NCBI RefSeq assembly: GCF_021560035.1
Contig: NZ_CP074373.1
Coordinates: 1,732,001-1,796,000 of the forward strand
Origin: Virgibacillus sp. NKC19-16
Lineage (GTDB): Bacteria; Bacillota; Bacilli; Bacillales; Amphibacillaceae
Direction of reading: 5' to 3'
Length of the DNA stretch: 64,000 bases
Shown here: one piece after another, positions 8,361 to 19,461 of the stretch
Position numbering within the stretch: the first letter of the stretch is position 1
Layout of the letters: the number at the start of each line of letters is the position of its first letter
Translations under genes and position numbers: made by a program
Notes under the pieces: model-generated
Database searches by the model: none
What the model was told of the DNA's origin: nothing
Seen by the model: the letters and a program-made list of their open reading frames with translations, nothing else

Positions 8361-9623
8361 TTGACAACAGTTGTAGCTTTTATATTCATGTTTGGATTAC
8401 TGGTGTTTATTCATGAGTGGGGTCATTTAATCTTTGCAAAACGCGCAGGAATGCTAGCCCGTGAATTTGCAATTGGCTTCGGACCAAAGGTTTTTTCATT
8501 TACCAGAAACGAAACATTATATACGATACGTTTAATTCCAGCTGGCGGATATGTACGTGTTGCCGGTGAAGATCCCGAGATTATTGATTTAAAACCAGGT
8601 CATCATATCGGACTCGAATTTAATGATGGAGGGAAAATTGATAAAATAATTGTTAATAATAAATCAAAGCATCCAAATGCTCGAGTTATTGAAGTGGAAC
8701 ATGCAGATCTGGATCATGAATTAGTAATAGAAGGCTATGAGATAGATGAAGAAGAAAAGTTACGCTTTGACGTAGATCCTAAGGCATTCTTTATCATGGA
8801 CGAGCGAGAAACGCAAATCGCGCCATATGACCGCCAGTTTGCTTCTAAGAGTCCAGGAAAAAGGGCGATGCAACTGTTTGCCGGTCCCATGATGAACTTT
8901 GTACTGGCGATTGTACTTTTTCTTATCTTAGGAATGGTTCAGGGTGTCCCTGTTGATGAAGCAAAAATGAGTGAGATTGTAGAAGGAAGTCCAGCAGAGG
9001 AAGCAGGGTTACAGGCGAATGATGAAATTATAGAAATTGAAGGAAATTCTATAGCCACATGGGAAGAATTTACTGCCATTGTACAAGATAACCCAGCTGA
9101 GGAACTGGATATGACTATTGATCGTAATGGGGAAGAGGAAACTGTTACGGTAGTTCCAGACGAAGTTGAAACACAGGTAGAGGGAATGTCAATTGGACAA
9201 GTTGGGGTTCAAAGGGCTTTTGAAAAATCATTCTTAGGTACTTTTGAATATGGGTTTACCCAGACATATGAAACAACCAGAACGATTTTGACGAATTTAG
9301 GTATGTTGATTACCGGACAGGTTTCCATTGAATTATTGTCCGGCCCTGTTGGTATATATGATGCGACAGATCAAATTGTTCAGACAGGCTTTATGAATTT
9401 TGTGATGTGGACTGCTATTTTAAGTGTCAACTTAGGTATTGTAAATCTAGTTCCGCTTCCTGCACTTGACGGTGGGCGATTAATGTTTGTTGGAATAGAA
9501 GCACTACGTGGCAAACCAATTGCTCCTGAAAAAGAAGGGATCTTCCATTTTGTCGGTTTTGCATTATTAATGCTGTTAATGATTGTCGTTACATGGAATG
9601 ATATACAACGGCTCTTCTTGTAA
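8361..9623 (+). CDS. rasP: RasP (RseP/YluC) site-2 intramembrane metalloprotease
   Basis: This 420-residue membrane protease has HEWGH in the first membrane segment (Zn ligands, about residues 18-22). It then has a long cytosolic insertion, membrane segments, a PDZ domain (about residues 205-280) and a C-terminal NLVPLPALDGGRL supplying the third ligand. It cleaves membrane-embedded anti-sigma factors such as RsiW and remnants such as FtsL. TTG 8361 is chosen from AAAGGAAGGTG upstream. The C-terminus WNDIQRLFL is complete. It usually lies between dxr and proS; both are absent here. Confidence 0.95.
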   Translation: MTTVVAFIFMFGLLVFIHEWGHLIFAKRAGMLAREFAIGFGPKVFSFTRNETLYTIRLIPAGGYVRVAGEDPEIIDLKPGHHIGLEFNDGGKIDKIIVNNKSKHPNARVIEVEHADLDHELVIEGYEIDEEEKLRFDVDPKAFFIMDERETQIAPYDRQFASKSPGKRAMQLFAGPMMNFVLAIVLFLILGMVQGVPVDEAKMSEIVEGSPAEEAGLQANDEIIEIEGNSIATWEEFTAIVQDNPAEELDMTIDRNGEEETVTVVPDEVETQVEGMSIGQVGVQRAFEKSFLGTFEYGFTQTYETTRTILTNLGMLITGQVSIELLSGPVGIYDATDQIVQTGFMNFVMWTAILSVNLGIVNLVPLPALDGGRLMFVGIEALRGKPIAPEKEGIFHFVGFALLMLLMIVVTWNDIQRLFL

Positions 9624-9646
9624 TATTAGATTATGATTTAACATGA

Positions 9647-9686
9647 ATGGAAAACCCTTGTCTTTACTTTCGGCAAGGGTTTCCAT
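9647..9686 (+). terminator. Stem-loop after rasP
   Basis: ATGGAAAACCCTTG at 9647-9660 pairs with CAAGGGTTTCCAT at 9674-9686 with a single bulged A. The run of T after the stem is missing, so termination may be weak. It sits where proS is found in relatives. Confidence 0.5.
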
Positions 9687-9726
9687 GATTATAGCTCTTT
9701 TGTCAGCTGTATAAGGAGGAGAATAA

Positions 9727-12700
9727 ATGGATATATCAAAAAAAGAAAAAATGAATTTATTACTTAGTCAGCTACAAATGCCAGAAGAATACAGTAATGA
9801 TTATTTTTTTGAAAGCTATTTAGACAAGTTAGAAGTGTATAAACAGACACGTACTTGGCATTTTCATGTCCATGTGAAGCGAGTTCTGCCATTACATATC
9901 TATTTATTATTAACAACGAAACTACAAGAGACATTTCAACAATTCGCCAACTTGGATGTAACGATTCACACGGAAGAAAAAAGCTGTGATTCTTCCATCA
10001 TTAGTGATTACTGGAAAAACTTTATACAAAATTTAACCAACCTATCACCTGCTTATAAAGATTTAATTCAAACTCAAATTCCTCAAGTAAACAATAATAA
10101 GATTATATTGACTGCTAGAAACGAAGCTGAGGCAACAGCTTTAAAGAAACGTTTGGAAGATAGTTTTCAAATGTATTGCAGGAAAATCGGTGCTATGAGT
10201 TATTCGATGGAGATTAATGTAAAAACGGAAGCAGAGGCTATTCAAAAATTCAAACAACAAACTGCCTTAGAGGATCAGCAGGTTGTCTTAAAAACGGTTC
10301 AGGAAAAAGAAAAACGTGATAAAGAGAAATCACAACCTGCAAATAAACCATTTATGATTGGGTATAAAATTCAAGATGAAGTTATGCAAATGGAAGAAAT
10401 TCAAGAGGAAGAACGTCGCGTAACCGTGCAAGGATATATATTTGCAGTAGATATCCGTCAATTACGTTCCGGAAGAAGTTTGTTAATTATTAAAGCTACA
10501 GATTATACGGATTCCCTGCAAATTAAAATGTTCTCCAAAGGTGATGAGGATGCTGCGAAATTCGAATCCGTCAAAGAAGGCATGTGGGTGAAAGCAAGAG
10601 GAAGTATACAAACAGATATGTATACAAATGAATTAGCCATGATGGCAAATGATATTCATGAAGTGAAAGTAGAAGCACGTACGGACTGGTTTCCTGATGA
10701 GGATAAAAGGGTTGAACTTCATGCGCATACAACAATGAGTCAAATGGATGCGGTTGTTTCTCCGTCTGCCCTTGTTGAACAAGCTGCAAAATGGGGGCAT
10801 AAGGCTGTCGCTATTACAGATCATGCCGGAGTACAAGGATTTCCGGATGCACATACAGCAAGTCAAAAGAACGATATTAAAGTATTGTACGGTGTTGAAG
10901 CCAATTTAGTTGATGACGGTGTGCCAATCGCCTACAACGAATCGAATGTTGATTTGAAAACAGCTAGCTATGTGGTTTTTGATGTTGAAACTACCGGATT
11001 ATCAGCAGTTTATGACACTATCATTGAGCTTGCCGGTGTTAAAATTCAGGATGGAGAGATTGTTGACCGATTTGAATCTTTTGCAAATCCCCATCATGCC
11101 CTCTCACAAACGACGACTGACTTGACAGGCATAACTGATGATATGGTAAAAAACGCACCAGAGATTGATGATGTATTAAAAGATTTTTATGAGTGGATGG
11201 AAGACAGTATCCTAGTAGCACACAACGCCAGCTTTGATATGGGCTTTTTGAACCAAGGTTTAAAAAAAATAGATTATGAGAAGGCAACAAACCCTGTTAT
11301 AGATACATTAGAACTTGCCAGATTTTTGTTCCCTGAGTTAAAAAACCATCGGCTAAATACATTGTGTAAGTATTTGGATATTGAGCTAACACAACATCAC
11401 AGAGCCATTTATGATGCTGAGGCTACAGGGTATTTACTTTGGAAATTGGTTCAAGGCCTGTTGAAAGAGGAAATCACGAATCATAATCAATTAAACAATC
11501 ATATGGGTGAAGGAAATGCATATCAGCGTTCACGTCCATATCACTGTATATTACTCGCGAAAACGCAGGAAGGCCTAAAGAATTTATACAAATTGGTTTC
11601 GTATGCACATGTTAACTATTTTTATCGTGTGCCGCGTATTCCACGTTCTTTACTGCAAAAGTTAAGGAATGGTATTCTTGTTGGATCAGGTTGTGATAAG
11701 GGAGAAGTCTTTGAAACTATGATGCAAAAATCAGCGGAAGAGGCAGAAAAAGTAGCTGAGTTTTATGACTATATCGAAGTTCAACCCCCTGCCAACTATG
11801 CTCATTTGATTGAAAAAGATCTTGTTCAGAATGAAGCCCAAATCCTTGATATTATCACAAAACTGGTGGAAATGGGTAAACGTATGAATAAAAGAGTAGT
11901 TGCTACAGGTAATGTACATTATATCGAAAAGCATGAGAAATTATATCGTCAAATTCTGATTGCTTCCCAAGCCGGTAATCCCTTGAGCCGGCAAACTTTA
12001 CCAGACACGCCGTTTCGTACAACAAATGAAATGATAGAATGCTTTAGCTTTTTAGGCGAAGAAAAAGCGCGTGAAATTATCATTGCGAATACCAATGCTT
12101 TAGCAGATGAAATGGAAGACGTTTCTCCGGTCCGTGATGGACTGTTTACACCAAAGATAGAAGGTGCTGAACAGGAAATTCGAGATCTTTGTTATAATCG
12201 TGCAAAACAGTTATACGGCGAAAAAGTTCCGGAAATCGTTACAGATCGACTGGAAAAAGAATTGGAGAGTATTATTGGAAATGGATTTGCGGTTATCTAT
12301 TTAATTTCACAGAAACTGGTTAAAAAATCATTGACAGATGGCTATTTAGTAGGATCGCGTGGTTCAGTCGGCTCCTCCTTTGTAGCCACAATGACGGAGA
12401 TTTCTGAGGTGAATCCACTGCCACCGCATTATGTTTGTCCGCACTGTCATCACAGTGAATTTATTACAGATGGTACTGCTGGAAGCGGATTTGATTTACC
12501 TGATAAAAATTGTCCAAGTTGCAATACACTGTTAACGAAAGATGGACAGGATATACCATTCGAGACTTTTCTAGGGTTTAAAGGTGATAAGGTTCCTGAT
12601 ATTGATTTGAATTTCTCAGGAGATTATCAACCTGTAGCACATAACTTTACAAAAGAAATATTTGGTGAGGACAATGTCTATCGTGCTGGGACAATTGGGA

Positions 12701-14016
12701 CAGTAGCAGAGAAGACAGCTTACGGATATGTGAAAGGATACGCATCGGATAAACAACTGGTCTTAAAAAATGCCGAAGTGGATCGGCTTGTACAGGGCAG
12801 TCAAGGCGTGAAACGAAATACCGGCCAGCATCCTGGTGGAATCGTTGTTGTTCCTGAGGATAAGGAAATTTATGATTTCACACCAATTCAATACCCTGCA
12901 GATGATCGAAATAGCGAGTGGAAAACTACCCATTTTGATTTCCATTCCATTGACAGTAATTTATTAAAATTGGATATACTGGGACATGATGACCCAACCG
13001 TCATCCGTATGCTCCAGGACTTAAGTGGTATTGATCCAAAGACCATCCCAACCGATGATGCTGAAGTAATGAAAATATTTTCAGGTACGGAGGCAATTGG
13101 AGTTACACCAGAGCAAATTAATTGTAAAACCGGTACATTAGGTGTCCCTGAATTTGGAACAAATTTTGTAAGACAGATGCTTGAGGATACGAAACCATCA
13201 ACATTCTCAGAACTTCTCATTATCTCAGGACTCTCACATGGTACGGATGTTTGGTTAGGGAATGCACAAGAGTTAATTAATGATGGTATATGTGAACTGC
13301 CTGATGTTATCGGCTGTCGTGATGATATTATGGTTTACTTGATGCACAAGGGTTTGGAAGCTTCCCTTGCCTTTAAAATTATGGAATTTGTTCGTAAAGG
13401 AAAAGGACTCGAGGATGACTGGATTGTTGAAATGAAAAAGCATGATGTACCGGACTGGTATATTGAATCCTGTAAGAAGATTAAATACATGTTCCCAAAA
13501 GCTCATGCTGCTGCCTATGTATTAATGGCAGTGAGGATCGCTTATTTCAAAGTACATTATCCCATTTTATTTTACGCGGCATACTTTACCGTAAGAGCTG
13601 GTGACTTTGAATTAGATACAATGGTTAAAGGTTCTCAGGCAATCAGACAGCGGATCGATAATATAACAGCAAAAGGAAATGACGCCCCGCCGAAAGAAAA
13701 AAGCTTGTTAACTGTATTGGAAGTATCACTGGAAATGTGCGAACGTGGTTTTTCATTTAAGAAGGTGGATCTTTATAAATCCAATGCAAAGGAATTTATT
13801 GTTGATGATAATACGCTCATACCGCCATTTAATGCTGTTGATGGATTAGGGACGAACGCAGCCCTTAATATCGTAAAAGCACGTGAAGAAGGTGAGTTTT
13901 TATCCAAGGAGGATCTTCGTGAGCGGAGCAGGGTTTCCAAGACTGTTTTGGAATATCTGGATAATCATGGATGTTTAGATGGAATGGAAGAGAAAAATCA
14001 GCTATCTTTATTTTAA
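9727..14016 (+). CDS. polC: DNA polymerase III alpha subunit, PolC type
   Basis: This 1429-residue Gram-positive replicative polymerase shows, in order, an N-terminal domain, an OB domain (about 230-310), a PHP domain ([14 protein letters not shown], about 329), an inserted DnaQ-like 3'-5' exonuclease ([14 protein letters not shown], about 418), a second PHP part, a zinc-binding CPHC...CPSC pair (about 905-935), and the polymerase core with the acidic [12 protein letters not shown] (about 957). The C-terminus ends in QLSLF, a beta-clamp binding motif. Length is close to B. subtilis PolC (1437). A good AAGGAGG precedes ATG 9727. proS, normally just upstream, is missing. Confidence 0.98.
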   Translation: MDISKKEKMNLLLSQLQMPEEYSNDYFFESYLDKLEVYKQTRTWHFHVHVKRVLPLHIYLLLTTKLQETFQQFANLDVTIHTEEKSCDSSIISDYWKNFIQNLTNLSPAYKDLIQTQIPQVNNNKIILTARNEAEATALKKRLEDSFQMYCRKIGAMSYSMEINVKTEAEAIQKFKQQTALEDQQVVLKTVQEKEKRDKEKSQPANKPFMIGYKIQDEVMQMEEIQEEERRVTVQGYIFAVDIRQLRSGRSLLIIKATDYTDSLQIKMFSKGDEDAAKFESVKEGMWVKARGSIQTDMYTNELAMMANDIHEVKVEARTDWFPDEDKRVELHAHTTMSQMDAVVSPSALVEQAAKWGHKAVAITDHAGVQGFPDAHTASQKNDIKVLYGVEANLVDDGVPIAYNESNVDLKTASYVVFDVETTGLSAVYDTIIELAGVKIQDGEIVDRFESFANPHHALSQTTTDLTGITDDMVKNAPEIDDVLKDFYEWMEDSILVAHNASFDMGFLNQGLKKIDYEKATNPVIDTLELARFLFPELKNHRLNTLCKYLDIELTQHHRAIYDAEATGYLLWKLVQGLLKEEITNHNQLNNHMGEGNAYQRSRPYHCILLAKTQEGLKNLYKLVSYAHVNYFYRVPRIPRSLLQKLRNGILVGSGCDKGEVFETMMQKSAEEAEKVAEFYDYIEVQPPANYAHLIEKDLVQNEAQILDIITKLVEMGKRMNKRVVATGNVHYIEKHEKLYRQILIASQAGNPLSRQTLPDTPFRTTNEMIECFSFLGEEKAREIIIANTNALADEMEDVSPVRDGLFTPKIEGAEQEIRDLCYNRAKQLYGEKVPEIVTDRLEKELESIIGNGFAVIYLISQKLVKKSLTDGYLVGSRGSVGSSFVATMTEISEVNPLPPHYVCPHCHHSEFITDGTAGSGFDLPDKNCPSCNTLLTKDGQDIPFETFLGFKGDKVPDIDLNFSGDYQPVAHNFTKEIFGEDNVYRAGTIGTVAEKTAYGYVKGYASDKQLVLKNAEVDRLVQGSQGVKRNTGQHPGGIVVVPEDKEIYDFTPIQYPADDRNSEWKTTHFDFHSIDSNLLKLDILGHDDPTVIRMLQDLSGIDPKTIPTDDAEVMKIFSGTEAIGVTPEQINCKTGTLGVPEFGTNFVRQMLEDTKPSTFSELLIISGLSHGTDVWLGNAQELINDGICELPDVIGCRDDIMVYLMHKGLEASLAFKIMEFVRKGKGLEDDWIVEMKKHDVPDWYIESCKKIKYMFPKAHAAAYVLMAVRIAYFKVHYPILFYAAYFTVRAGDFELDTMVKGSQAIRQRIDNITAKGNDAPPKEKSLLTVLEVSLEMCERGFSFKKVDLYKSNAKEFIVDDNTLIPPFNAVDGLGTNAALNIVKAREEGEFLSKEDLRERSRVSKTVLEYLDNHGCLDGMEEKNQLSLF

Positions 14017-14199
14017 AGGATGTTTTTAAAAGGTTGGGACTGCACCCAAAGGTTCGTCCCGCCGAACACAATTGTTGCTTTTGATACAAAGATATAAAAT
14101 GCGATGTAACTTGAAATGAAGATTGATGCTTTTCCTCCGCTTGCATCATCATTATCCTTGTGATATACTATTTTTGGTAAGTACTGATATGAACGGTTA

Positions 14200-14226
14200 A
14201 AAGAGTGGGTAAACACCCACTCTTTC
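14200..14226 (+). terminator. Terminator after polC
   Basis: AGAGTGGGT at 14202-14210 pairs perfectly with ACCCACTCT at 14215-14223 around a four-base loop, followed by T residues. Confidence 0.85.
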
Positions 14227-14259
14227 TTCATACTTCTATTCTATTTTAAGTTATGCTTT

Positions 14260-14292
14260 CCCTTGCCACGTCTTTTAGGCAGGGGTTTTATA
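14260..14292 (+). terminator. Terminator-like stem-loop before rimP
   Basis: CCCTTGCC at 14260-14267 pairs with GGCAGGGG at 14278-14285 (one G-T pair), followed by TTTTATATT. Nearly the same stem with a similar loop occurs at 32512-32535. Confidence 0.6.
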
Positions 14293-14375
14293 TTGAATCG
14301 AAGGTCCTTAAATGAAAATTGGTATGTTTGTCCATAATAAGGAATAATGACAACTGAATAAAGGAGGATGGAAGC

Positions 14376-14846
14376 TTGAGTTCTCAAGTAGTAAAAACAA
14401 CCGAGCAATTACTGCAGCCTATTTTAGAGAAAAGAAATTTGGAATTGGTTGATATTAACTATGAAAAAGAAGGTAAAAATTGGTTTCTTCGGATATATAT
14501 TGACAAAGCTGGTGGAGTGGATATTTCAGAGTGTGGAGATGTTTCAGAAGAGTTAAGTGAAAAACTAGATGAAACAGATCCAATTAAAGAAGCATACTTT
14601 CTGGAAGTCTCATCACCAGGTGTTGAGCGACCATTAAAAACAAAGGAAGACGTTGAAAATAATTTGCATAAGAACGTTTATTTGAAACTGTATGAACCAA
14701 TCGATGGATCGAAGGAACACGAGGGTATTTTGAAGGATTTCACAAATGATATAGTAACGATAGAGTACAAAGTAAAAACGCAAAAAAAACAGGTGGAAAT
14801 TCCATATGACAAAATAGCAAAAGCAAGACTTGCTGTAATGTTTTAA
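14376..14846 (+). CDS. rimP: RimP ribosome maturation factor (YlxS)
   Basis: This 156-residue two-domain protein is needed for 30S maturation. The family block DINYEKEGKNWFLRIYIDK, then CGDVSEELSEKLDE and YFLEVSSPGVERPL are seen. TTG 14376 is the likely start, preceded by AAAGGAGGATGG. nusA follows after 17 bases. This opens the nusA-infB operon. Confidence 0.95.
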   Translation: MSSQVVKTTEQLLQPILEKRNLELVDINYEKEGKNWFLRIYIDKAGGVDISECGDVSEELSEKLDETDPIKEAYFLEVSSPGVERPLKTKEDVENNLHKNVYLKLYEPIDGSKEHEGILKDFTNDIVTIEYKVKTQKKQVEIPYDKIAKARLAVMF

Positions 14847-14863
14847 AAGGGGGAAAAGAAAAA

Positions 14864-15970
14864 GTGAGCAGTCAGTTGTTTGATGCGATTGATTATTTGG
14901 CAAAGGAAAAAGGAATCGATAAGAATATTCTGCTGGAAGCGTTGGAAGCGGCTTTAATATCAGCCTATAAGAAGAATTTTAAATCTGCGTCAAATGTGCG
15001 AGTAGAACTTAATGAAGAAACAGGTAAAATGGGAGTCTTTTCACGAAAAACTGTGGTTGAAGAAATAGAAGATATGCAACAGGAAATATCACTGGAAGAA
15101 GCCAAGGAATTAGATCCGAATTATGAATTAGAAGATGTAATTGAGGTGGAAGTAACACCAAAAGACTTTGGCCGAATAGCAGCTCAAGCAGCCAAGCAGG
15201 TTGTTACACAACGTGTGAGAGAGGCTGAGCGAGGTGTTATATTCAGTGAATATCAAGATCGTGAAGAAGATGTAATGACAGGGATTATTCAGCGCACGGA
15301 CTCACGTTTTGTTTATGTCCATTTAGGTAAGGTTGAGGCGAAGCTAGCTGAAGCTGAACAAATGCCTACAGAAGATTACTATGTTCATGACCGTTTAAAA
15401 GTATTTGTTACGAAAGTAGAAAATACGAGTAAGGGGCCACAGATTTTTATTTCCAGATCCCACCCCGGCCTCCTGAAAAGATTGTTTGAAATGGAAGTTC
15501 CAGAAATCTATGATGGAATTGTTGAAATTAAATCTGTTTCAAGAGAAGCAGGAGATCGGTCTAAAATATCTGTTCATGCTCCTGATCCGGAAATTGACCC
15601 TGTTGGTTCATGCGTTGGACAAAAAGGACAGCGCGTGCAGGCAATTGTTAACGAATTAAAAGGGGAAAAAATAGATATTGTAGAATGGTCCGAGGACCCG
15701 GTTGTATATGTAACAAATGCGCTCAGTCCGTCAAAAGTGATTGAGGTATTAGTGAATGAGGAAGAGAAAGCAACTACTGTAATCGTTCCAGACTATCAAT
15801 TATCGCTGGCTATTGGAAAACGTGGTCAAAATGCAAGGTTGGCGGCTAAGTTAACAGGTTGGAAAATCGATATTAAGAGCGAAACAGATGCAAGAGCTGA
15901 AGGTCTTTTAACAGATGCAGATGATTACGATGAAGATGACCCAGACAGTGATGATGATTTGTTCCAATAA
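14864..15970 (+). CDS. nusA: Transcription factor NusA
   Basis: This 368-residue protein has an N-terminal RNA polymerase-binding domain, an S1 domain (GIIQRTDSRFVYVHLGKVE) and two KH domains (VGSCVGQKGQRVQAIVNEL; LAIGKRGQNARLAAKLTGW). It modulates pausing, termination and antitermination. The C-terminal repeats of proteobacterial NusA are absent, as normal in Firmicutes. The tail is very acidic (DDYDEDDPDSDDDLFQ). The start is GTG 14864 after AAAGGGGGAAA. Confidence 0.97.
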   Translation: MSSQLFDAIDYLAKEKGIDKNILLEALEAALISAYKKNFKSASNVRVELNEETGKMGVFSRKTVVEEIEDMQQEISLEEAKELDPNYELEDVIEVEVTPKDFGRIAAQAAKQVVTQRVREAERGVIFSEYQDREEDVMTGIIQRTDSRFVYVHLGKVEAKLAEAEQMPTEDYYVHDRLKVFVTKVENTSKGPQIFISRSHPGLLKRLFEMEVPEIYDGIVEIKSVSREAGDRSKISVHAPDPEIDPVGSCVGQKGQRVQAIVNELKGEKIDIVEWSEDPVVYVTNALSPSKVIEVLVNEEEKATTVIVPDYQLSLAIGKRGQNARLAAKLTGWKIDIKSETDARAEGLLTDADDYDEDDPDSDDDLFQ

Positions 15971-15982
15971 GGAGGGAATCCG

Positions 15983-16267
15983 GTGGCACAAAAGAAAAAG
16001 AAGATACCACAACGTAAATGTATTGTAACAAATGAAATGAAACCAAAAAAAGAACTGATCCGTGTTGTAAGGAATAAAGAAGGAGAAGTTTTTGTTGATC
16101 CGACCGGTAAAAAGAACGGCCGAGGTGCCTATTTATCCCGTGATCATGATGTCATTACAAAAGCTGAAGAAACGAATATATTAAACCGTCAATTCAATGC
16201 AGAAGTAGATGCGGCAATTTATGATGAACTAAAACAATTCATTGATGGTAATGACAATGAAAAATAG
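15983..16267 (+). CDS. ylxR: YlxR, small RNA-binding protein
   Basis: This 94-residue basic protein of the YlxR family (DUF448) has the conserved RKCIVTNEMKPKKELIRVVR and GRGAYLSRD. It is always found between nusA and infB. It has been linked to RNA binding and, in B. subtilis, to control of other genes. The start is GTG 15983, ten bases after AAGGAGGGAA. It overlaps the next gene, implying translational coupling. Confidence 0.93.
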   Translation: MAQKKKKIPQRKCIVTNEMKPKKELIRVVRNKEGEVFVDPTGKKNGRGAYLSRDHDVITKAEETNILNRQFNAEVDAAIYDELKQFIDGNDNEK

Positions 16268-16556
16268 CTATTTAAATATATTGGGGCTTGCATTTCGTGC
16301 TGGAAAATGTTCTTTAGGGGAAGAAACAATCGTGAAAGACATTCAGAAAAATAGAGCAATGTTAGTACTTCTGGCAAATGATATCGGTCCACAGACATAT
16401 AAGAAATTAACGAATAAATGTAAAACGTATGAAATTCCATTTCGGATAGTCGATGACAGAGAAACAATGTCAAACGCTATTGGAAAATCCCATAGGGTAG
16501 CTATTGCCATTTTAGATGCAGGATTTGCTGCTAAGATTAAATCGCTACTCGGGTAA
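16257..16556 (+). CDS. ylxQ: YlxQ, L7Ae-type ribosomal-associated protein
   Basis: This roughly 99-residue L7Ae/L30e-fold protein has [34 protein letters not shown] and [13 protein letters not shown]. It belongs to the group that binds kink-turn RNA. ATG 16257 gives a length like B. subtilis YlxQ (100 aa). ATG 16245 and 16251 are also in frame, and none has a clear ribosome binding site, so translation is probably coupled to ylxR, which it overlaps by 11 bases. Confidence 0.9.
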   Translation: MKNSYLNILGLAFRAGKCSLGEETIVKDIQKNRAMLVLLANDIGPQTYKKLTNKCKTYEIPFRIVDDRETMSNAIGKSHRVAIAILDAGFAAKIKSLLG

Positions 16557-16576
16557 TTAAATTCGGGGGTGAACGT

Positions 16577-18712
16577 ATGAGTAAAATGCGTGTATATGAA
16601 TATGCAAAACAAAATAATGTAACAAGTAAAGATGTAATTAATCATTTAAATAACCTCAATATAGAGGTTTCCAATCATATGTCAACAATTTCAACTGATA
16701 CAGCAACAAAATTGGATGGTAAGTTTAACGCTAAAGCTAGTTCCACTAGTAATACAAAACAACAAAAAAACGAAACATCATCCAGTCAAAATAAGCAACC
16801 AGTGAATAAAAACGTAAATAAAGGAAAGACCAATAAAGCCGAACAGAAAAAAAATCCACAGCAGAACAAACAGAATAATAAGCAAAACAGAAACCAAAAA
16901 GGTAAAAAAGGAAGAGAGAATAAATTTGCACCAAATAAACAGCCTGCAGTGAAGAAAATCCTTGAGCGTATTACGTACAGCGATACGCTAACCGTTAGTG
17001 AGCTTGCAAGTAAGCTTCATATGCAAACAGCAGAAATAATTAAAAAACTAATGAACTTAGGCGTAATGGCAACGAAAAATCAAGATCTTGATGATGATAC
17101 GGTAGAGTTACTTTGTGCTGAATTTAATGTAGAAGTTGAAAAAGAAATCATATTGGATGATACGGACTTTGATAAATATAGAGTAGAAGAAAATGAATCT
17201 GATCTTATTGAAAGACCTGCCGTGGTTACCATTATGGGACATGTCGACCATGGTAAGACAACGTTGCTTGATTCCATTCGTCATACGAAAGTAACTGCTG
17301 GAGAAGCTGGAGGGATCACCCAACATATCGGTGCATATCAAGTAGAAGATCAAGGGAAAAAAGTTACATTCCTTGATACACCAGGGCATGCTGCATTTAC
17401 AAGTATGCGATCCCGCGGGGCACAGGTAACTGATATTGCTATTTTAGTTGTCGCTGCTGATGATGGGGTAATGCCACAAACGGTAGAAGCTATCAACCAT
17501 GCGAAAGCTGCTGAAGTACCAATTATAGTAGCCGTAAACAAAATGGACAAAGAAGGTGCTAACCCGGATCGTGTCATGCAGGAATTAACGGAATATGAAC
17601 TTATTCCAGAAGCATGGGGTGGCAGTACGATTTTCGTTAATGTAACAGCGACAAAGGCTGAAGGTATCGACGATCTACTGGAAATGATATTACTTGTCTC
17701 CGAGGTTGAAGAATTAAAAGCAAATCCTAATACAAGTGCCTCCGGTACAGTAATCGATGCCGAGCTGGATAAAGGCCGTGGGTCTGTAGCGACATTACTC
17801 ATTCAGAATGGACAATTAAATATTGGTGATTCGATCGTCGTGGGTAATACGTATGGTCGTGTAAGAGCAATGGTTAACGATGTTGGAGCGCGTGTTAAAA
17901 AAGCCGGGCCATCAACACCTGTGGAAATCACCGGTTTAAACCATGTGCCTCAAGCTGGAGATCAATTTATGGTATTTGCTGATGAGAAAAAGGCGCGCCA
18001 AATTGGTGAAGCACGTGAACAAAAATATATCGTTGAAAATCGTAGTGAACAATCAAAAGTTAGCCTTGATGACTTGTTTGAGCAAATCAAACAAGGAGAA
18101 ATGAAGGAAATCAATATTATTATTAAAGCAGATGTTCAGGGATCTGCTGAAGCACTGGCAGGCTCTCTTGGAAAAATAGAAGTTGAAGGTGTAAATATCA
18201 AAATTATTCATACCGGCGTAGGAGCGATTACGGAATCAGATATTATTTTAGCGTCAGCTTCAAACGCAATTGTAATCGGGTTTAATGTTCGCCCTGATGT
18301 TAACGCAAAGAAAGCTGCTGACTCAGAAAAAGTGGATGTACGTCTCCATCGTGTTATATATACTGCTATTGAAGAAATTGAAGCAGCTATGAAAGGTATG
18401 CTCGATCCGGAATATGAAGAAAAAGTAATCGGACAAATAGAAGTTCGTGAAATATTCAAGGTTTCCAAAATCGGGACAATAGCGGGTAGCTATGTAACTG
18501 ATGGTAAAGTTACAAGAGATTCCGGTATAAGAGTCATCCGTGATGGTGTTGTTCAATTTGAAGGAGAAATTGCTGCATTAAAACGCTTTAAAGATGACGT
18601 CAGGGAAGTAGCCAAAAACTATGAATGCGGGATTACCATTAAAAATTTCAATGACATTAAAGAAGGCGATGTTATGGAAGCTTATGTTATGGAAGAAATT
18701 GAACGAAAATGA
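16577..18712 (+). CDS. infB: Translation initiation factor IF-2
   Basis: This 711-residue IF-2 has an N-terminal IF2N module ([20 protein letters not shown]), a Lys/Asn/Gln-rich low-complexity linker (about residues 55-130), a second IF2N, then the G domain with [12 protein letters not shown] (about 220), DTPGH and NKMD, followed by domains II, III and IV. It places initiator tRNA on the 30S subunit and drives subunit joining. ATG 16577 follows GGGGGTGA. The gene end overlaps ylxP by four bases (ATGA). Confidence 0.98.
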   Translation: MSKMRVYEYAKQNNVTSKDVINHLNNLNIEVSNHMSTISTDTATKLDGKFNAKASSTSNTKQQKNETSSSQNKQPVNKNVNKGKTNKAEQKKNPQQNKQNNKQNRNQKGKKGRENKFAPNKQPAVKKILERITYSDTLTVSELASKLHMQTAEIIKKLMNLGVMATKNQDLDDDTVELLCAEFNVEVEKEIILDDTDFDKYRVEENESDLIERPAVVTIMGHVDHGKTTLLDSIRHTKVTAGEAGGITQHIGAYQVEDQGKKVTFLDTPGHAAFTSMRSRGAQVTDIAILVVAADDGVMPQTVEAINHAKAAEVPIIVAVNKMDKEGANPDRVMQELTEYELIPEAWGGSTIFVNVTATKAEGIDDLLEMILLVSEVEELKANPNTSASGTVIDAELDKGRGSVATLLIQNGQLNIGDSIVVGNTYGRVRAMVNDVGARVKKAGPSTPVEITGLNHVPQAGDQFMVFADEKKARQIGEAREQKYIVENRSEQSKVSLDDLFEQIKQGEMKEINIIIKADVQGSAEALAGSLGKIEVEGVNIKIIHTGVGAITESDIILASASNAIVIGFNVRPDVNAKKAADSEKVDVRLHRVIYTAIEEIEAAMKGMLDPEYEEKVIGQIEVREIFKVSKIGTIAGSYVTDGKVTRDSGIRVIRDGVVQFEGEIAALKRFKDDVREVAKNYECGITIKNFNDIKEGDVMEAYVMEEIERK

Positions 18713-18987
18713 TTATCTATGCAGAAGTAGAGTGCATGATGTATGATGGCCATTCGCTTAAGTCGAAACGATCAATTATAAAACGATTATTGGCTAAATT
18801 ACGCAACAATTTCAATGTAGCTGTTGTAGAATTGGATTATCATGATTTATGGCAACGAACAAAACTCGGTATCGTTACGATCTCTACTAGCGTTTCTCAT
18901 GCCGAACAGATCATGCAAGAGGTACTGCGCGTAATTGATACGTATTCAGAACTTGAGCGTACCATTACAGATGTAGAGCGCATGTAA
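18709..18987 (+). CDS. ylxP: YlxP, DUF503 family protein
   Basis: This 92-residue protein has the family features [19 protein letters not shown] and [20 protein letters not shown]. It lies between infB and rbfA, its standard place, and probably takes part in ribosome biogenesis, though the biochemical role is not settled. The start ATG 18709 overlaps the infB stop. Confidence 0.92.
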   Translation: MIIYAEVECMMYDGHSLKSKRSIIKRLLAKLRNNFNVAVVELDYHDLWQRTKLGIVTISTSVSHAEQIMQEVLRVIDTYSELERTITDVERM

Positions 18988-19035
18988 TTTCAGGTGCTCT
19001 ACCGATAAAAGCTTTCCTTAGACGAGGTGAATGAA

Positions 19036-19377
19036 ATGTCAGATGTACGTGCAAATCGTGTAGCAGAGCAGATGAAGAAAGAGTTAGGTGAAATTTTCAC
19101 CCAAAAATTAAAAGATCCGCGAATAGGCTTTGTTACAGTCATGGATGTAGAAGTAACAGGTGATCTCCAGCAAGCAACAATATTTATATCTGTGCTTGGT
19201 GACGAACAGCAAAAACATGATACACTTTTAGGTCTCACAAAGGCGAAAGGATTTATCCGTTCGGAAATCGGACAGCGAATCCGTTTACGCAAAACACCTG
19301 AATTAATGTTTGAGTTTGATGAAGCTTTTGATTATGGTAATCGTATAGAAACAATTCTGCGTGAGCTAAACAAATAG
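19036..19377 (+). CDS. rbfA: RbfA, 30S ribosome-binding factor
   Basis: This 113-residue KH-fold protein has [31 protein letters not shown] and [20 protein letters not shown]. RbfA helps mature 16S rRNA 5' ends. The start is ATG 19036, six bases after GAGGTG; an in-frame GTG at 19027 is inside that site. A strong terminator follows. Confidence 0.96.
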   Translation: MSDVRANRVAEQMKKELGEIFTQKLKDPRIGFVTVMDVEVTGDLQQATIFISVLGDEQQKHDTLLGLTKAKGFIRSEIGQRIRLRKTPELMFEFDEAFDYGNRIETILRELNK

Positions 19378-19387
19378 TCACTGTCTA

Positions 19388-19422
19388 AAATCTGACTCAG
19401 ACTTAAGTGAGTCAGATTTTTT
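19388..19422 (+). terminator. Terminator after rbfA
   Basis: AATCTGACTC at 19389-19398 pairs perfectly with GAGTCAGATT at 19409-19418, ending in six T. Confidence 0.88.
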
Positions 19423-19461
19423 ACATACCATACACATAACTACATATGGAGGTTTTAGCAA

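Larger units (their letters stand above)
14017..14375 (+). other. 359-base non-coding gap between polC and rimP
   Basis: No credible gene was found on either strand. It holds a short imperfect inverted stretch near 14032-14070 (TTGGGAC...CCCAAAGGTTC...GAACAC), the polC terminator, and a second stem-loop at 14260-14289. A fragment of it resembles a segment at 36596-36624. Confidence 0.6.

Noticed and set aside
17350-17802. 150-codon minus-strand open frame inside infB
   Set aside because: It is antisense to the conserved GTPase domain with no ribosome binding site; a reading-frame shadow.
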